NCBI GenBank assembly: GCA_015658965.1
Contig: DQNX01000121.1
Coordinates: forward strand, 1 to 8,431
DNA length: 8,431 bases
Direction: 5' to 3'
DNA from: Gammaproteobacteria bacterium
Lineage (GTDB): Bacteria; Pseudomonadota; Gammaproteobacteria; PS1; Pseudothioglobaceae
Position 1 is the stretch's first letter. Every line of letters begins with the position of its first letter. Both the position numbers and the translations under genes were made by a program. The notes below the pieces were generated by a model that searched no databases, was not told the origin of the DNA, and saw only the letters and a list, made by a program, of their open reading frames with translations. Shown here piece by piece: positions 6,118 through 8,431 of the stretch.

Positions 6118-6332
6118 ACACTATACACAGGTCGTTATCCTTGCAACTGCTAATAACTTTAACAACTTAACAACTTAACAAAATTTATAAACATAACACC
6201 TTGGTTTTTACATAAAATAGTTAACTACTATCAACAACTTAACAAACTGTTTTTTAAAGAAAAAGATTAGTTATTAACAAAAAAATACAGCACTAATAAT
6301 AACAATAATTATTTAATAAAAAGGATTTTTTG
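6020..6332 (+). other. oriC: Putative chromosomal replication origin (oriC) between dnaA and dnaN
   Basis: The dnaA-dnaN gap is a common place for a bacterial oriC. It holds several 9-mers like the DnaA box TTATNCACA, all on the plus strand. TTATACACA (6020-6028, full match, inside the dnaA coding end), TTATAAACA (6112-6120 and 6185-6193), CTATACACA (6121-6129), TTATCCTTG (6135-6143) and TTATTAACA (6271-6279). TATACACAG occurs twice, 101 bases apart. Between them are tandem AACAACTT repeats, and from about 6205 to 6320 the DNA is nearly all A and T, a fit for the unwinding region. No GATC site was seen between the two genes. Except for the copy inside dnaA, the boxes are imperfect, and such words arise easily in AT-rich DNA, so the exact limits are inference. 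The dnaN promoter must also lie here or in dnaA. Confidence 0.6.
6161..6184 (+). repeat. Tandem 8-base repeat in the putative origin
   Basis: AACAACTT occurs twice in tandem (6161-6168, 6169-6176), followed by a partial third copy AACAAAAT (6177-6184). A further copy with a partial successor lies at 6233-6248 (AACAACTT then AACAAACT). The A/T-rich short-period structure between DnaA-box-like words suggests an origin iteron or unwinding element. A function is not shown by the sequence alone. Confidence 0.6.
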
Positions 6333-7436
6333 ATGAACACACAATTAACCGTTAGGGAATTATTAGAACCATTACAAACAGTCATTGGTGTTGTTGAAAA
6401 AAAACAAACACTACCCATTCTTTCACATGTATTAATTCAAATAAAAAACAATCTACTGACTTTAACAACAACAGATATGGAAATTGAATTACGTGCTTCA
6501 CATACTGTTAATACACAAGAAGAGATCAGCTTTACTATTTACGCAAAAGATCTGATTGATATTATTAGAAAATTACCAGAAGAAACCATCATTCAATTTA
6601 TTATTGAAAAATCTAAGATTTATATTAAAACCAATAACAATTCGTTTGAGCTTAATACTTTTAATCATCAAGACTTCCCATCGTTACCTAAAATTGAAAA
6701 CTCTGATGTTATTAGCGTTAAGCGCAGTGCTTTAAAAGCACTGATTGAAAATACCTCTTTTTCAATGGGTAATCAAGATATTCGTGCTTATTTAAACGGC
6801 CTGTATTTTGAAGTTGACCAAGATACAATTACCGTAGTGGCAACGGATGGTCATCGTTTAGCTATTGGTGAAATTAAACAAGCTAATAATTTAAACACTA
6901 AAAAAACTGTTATTCTGCCTAGAAAGGCGGTATTAGAATTAACCAAGCTGCTTAATAAAAATGAACATGAAGAGGTTGATATTCATCTTTCAGAAAATTA
7001 TTTTTATTTAGTCAGCGACAACACAACAATTATCAGTCGTTTAATTGATGGTAATTTTCCGAATTATGTGCAAGTTATCCCAACTGACTATGAAAATACA
7101 ATTGTTATTGATCGACAAGATTTTTTAAACAGTTTACAGCAAGCCTCTATTTTTGTTGAAGAGCGAACAAAAGGCGTTAAATTGGCTTTTAAAAATTCTC
7201 AGCTTAATATTTTTTCTCATTCAGAAAGAGGTCAAGCAAAAACTCAAATTGCCATTAAAAATTTCGATAAAGAAATCGAGATCGCTTTTAATATTCATTA
7301 TCTAATTTCTATTTTAGAAAAACTCACCACTGATGAAATCAACATGGTGGTCCCTGGTGGTGAAAACCAATCTTGCTTGTTAAGCAGTATTGGAGATGAA
7401 ACCTATCAATACGTTGTTATGCCAATGCGAATTTAA
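6333..7436 (+). CDS. dnaN: DNA polymerase III beta subunit (sliding clamp)
   Basis: Ring-forming clamp that holds polymerase III and other partners on DNA. The product has 367 residues against 366 in E. coli. It shows the family start (L-x-x-L-L-E-P-L-Q-T-V-I-G-V-V-E-K-K-Q-T-L-P-I-L-S) and T-T-T-D-M-E-I-E-L at the first domain. It also has V-A-T-D-G-H-R-L-A in the second domain and the C-terminal Y-V-V-M-P-M-R-I, the end that forms part of the partner-binding pocket. Three clamp domains of about 120 residues each are expected. The ATG at 6333 is chosen over the TTG at 6330 because AAGGA (6321-6325) sits 7 bases before it and the N-terminus then matches relatives. recF follows after 23 bases, most likely in the same operon. 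Confidence 0.98.
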   Translation: MNTQLTVRELLEPLQTVIGVVEKKQTLPILSHVLIQIKNNLLTLTTTDMEIELRASHTVNTQEEISFTIYAKDLIDIIRKLPEETIIQFIIEKSKIYIKTNNNSFELNTFNHQDFPSLPKIENSDVISVKRSALKALIENTSFSMGNQDIRAYLNGLYFEVDQDTITVVATDGHRLAIGEIKQANNLNTKKTVILPRKAVLELTKLLNKNEHEEVDIHLSENYFYLVSDNTTIISRLIDGNFPNYVQVIPTDYENTIVIDRQDFLNSLQQASIFVEERTKGVKLAFKNSQLNIFSHSERGQAKTQIAIKNFDKEIEIAFNIHYLISILEKLTTDEINMVVPGGENQSCLLSSIGDETYQYVVMPMRI

Positions 7437-7459
7437 TTTATTAATACCTAGGTCGTTAT

Positions 7460-8431
7460 ATGGCTGTTATTAATAAACTATCTATTCATCAATTTCGTAA
7501 TTTAACGGCTCAATATATAACACCCTCTGAAGGTATTAATTTATTTATTGCTGATAACGCACAAGGAAAAACCAACTTAATAGAGGCTATTTATTATTTA
7601 GGACACAATCGATCTTTTAAAACTAAAACCATTAAAGAGGTGATTGGTTTTGATTGTGATCAATTTCAAATAAGCGCCCAAATTGAGAACAATAGGGTTA
7701 AATTAGAAAAATCTAATAATAAAAATACGATCAGTATTAATCAAAAAAGGGTTAGTAATACTTCTCAATTAAGTCAAATATTACCCACTCAAATCATTAC
7801 GCCAGACAAAGGTTTTGTTGTTAATGGTACGCCTAAAAATAAACGTTCTTATTTGGATTGGGGTGTGTTTCACGTGAAACAAGACTCTGTTAAAGCCTTT
7901 AAAACCTATAATAAAGTCTTAAAAAATATCAACACCTTATTGGTGAATAATCAAACTGATGCGCTAAATTTTTGGTTTTTAGAACTGGCAAAGTCTGCCG
8001 CTCAAATCAATCAAAACAGAATTCAATATTTACAACAACTCAAACAAACCACTTTTGATAATCAGGCAGTTTTACTCAGCTCACTGATCGACCCGCTTCA
8101 ACATTTTGATTATCAGTTTTCTTCGGGCTGGCCTAAAGGGATAGACGAAGTTAATGAGCAGAGTATTTATCAACACCTATCTAAAAATATCAACACTTTA
8201 TTAAAAACCAAACATTTAAACTATGGATCTCACAAGGCCAGTATTAACTTTAGTTTAAATGGTAAAAACGAATGTTTTTTATCTCGAGGAGAACAAAAAA
8301 CTTTATCAATTATTTTTTGGCTAACCCAAGTGTTATTACTGGTTAACCTTAAAATAAAACCCATTGTTTTAATTGACGACCTGTCTTCTGAGTTGGACAG
8401 TAAAAAAATAAACCTTATTTTAAAAACTTTA
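7460..8431 (+). CDS. recF: DNA replication/repair protein RecF (3' end outside window)
   Basis: SMC-like ATPase that, with RecO and RecR, loads RecA at single-strand gaps and helps restart stalled forks. The frame is open from ATG 7460 to the window end: 324 residues, with roughly 30 still missing compared with E. coli RecF (357). An AGG ribosome site lies 7 bases before the ATG. The start has the family's L-x-I-x-x-F-R-N-L. Walker A is A-D-N-A-Q-G-K-T (31-38) followed by N-L-I-E-A-I-Y. The signature S-R-G-E-Q-K (275-280) and Walker B I-V-L-I-D-D-L-S-S-E-L-D (D306-D307) are present. The first Walker A residue is Ala where Gly is usual; the Ala at the fourth position is common in RecF. It ends dnaA-dnaN-recF, normally followed by gyrB. 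Confidence 0.95.
   Translation, partial: MAVINKLSIHQFRNLTAQYITPSEGINLFIADNAQGKTNLIEAIYYLGHNRSFKTKTIKEVIGFDCDQFQISAQIENNRVKLEKSNNKNTISINQKRVSNTSQLSQILPTQIITPDKGFVVNGTPKNKRSYLDWGVFHVKQDSVKAFKTYNKVLKNINTLLVNNQTDALNFWFLELAKSAAQINQNRIQYLQQLKQTTFDNQAVLLSSLIDPLQHFDYQFSSGWPKGIDEVNEQSIYQHLSKNINTLLKTKHLNYGSHKASINFSLNGKNECFLSRGEQKTLSIIFWLTQVLLLVNLKIKPIVLIDDLSSELDSKKINLILKTL

Noticed and set aside
6330..6332. TTG as dnaN start
   Set aside because: It gives a second Met and only 4 bases from AAGGA; the ATG at 6333 has 7-base spacing and the usual N-terminus.
1..8431. CRISPR array, insertion sequence or rRNA
   Set aside because: No regularly spaced repeats, transposase motifs with terminal repeats, or rRNA sequences were seen.

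Overview
The window looks like the replication-origin neighbourhood of an AT-rich gammaproteobacterium. The best guess from overall feel is a sulfur-oxidiser of the SUP05/Thioglobus or bivalve-symbiont type, but this is inference and no marker here proves it. Gammaproteobacterial affinity rests on two things seen here. One is the tpiA-secG-tRNA-Leu(GAG) cluster, an order known from Pseudomonas (secG-tRNA-Leu also occurs in E. coli). The other is the dnaA-dnaN-recF order with a DnaA and a beta clamp of typical proteobacterial form.

Positions 1-2156, plus strand: the 3' part of a peptide/nickel-type ABC importer operon. It holds the C-terminal half of a DppC-like permease, a 42-codon single-membrane-segment ORF resembling a detached permease tail, and a double ATPase (DppD-DppF fusion of YejF form). 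The small ORF overlaps the ATPase start by ATGA. A weak hairpin plus T-run follows.

Positions 2230-2967, minus strand: a decayed tyrosine-integrase gene lies directly downstream of the 3' end of a complete tRNA-Leu(GAG) gene. The integrase reads in one frame but is cut by an in-frame TAA and lacks the catalytic domain. This is the classic footprint of an element that integrated at a tRNA gene and was then lost, and it sits where rimP-nusA-infB would normally be expected.

Positions 2983-4670, minus strand: secG (preprotein translocase subunit), tpiA (triose-phosphate isomerase) and a UPF0114/YqhA-family membrane protein. tpiA, secG and the tRNA are packed tightly enough to be one transcript; a plausible promoter lies just upstream of tpiA and another upstream of the YqhA-like gene.

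Positions 4810-8431, plus strand: dnaA, an AT-rich gap of about 215 bases, dnaN, and recF running off the window end. The gap and the end of dnaA carry a series of co-oriented DnaA-box-like 9-mers and tandem 8-base repeats. It is the most likely oriC, although no box there except one inside dnaA is a full match to the consensus. No entirely new system is evident. The points most worth a second look are the degenerate origin architecture, the integrase relic at tRNA-Leu, and the small permease-tail ORF coupled to the ATPase.
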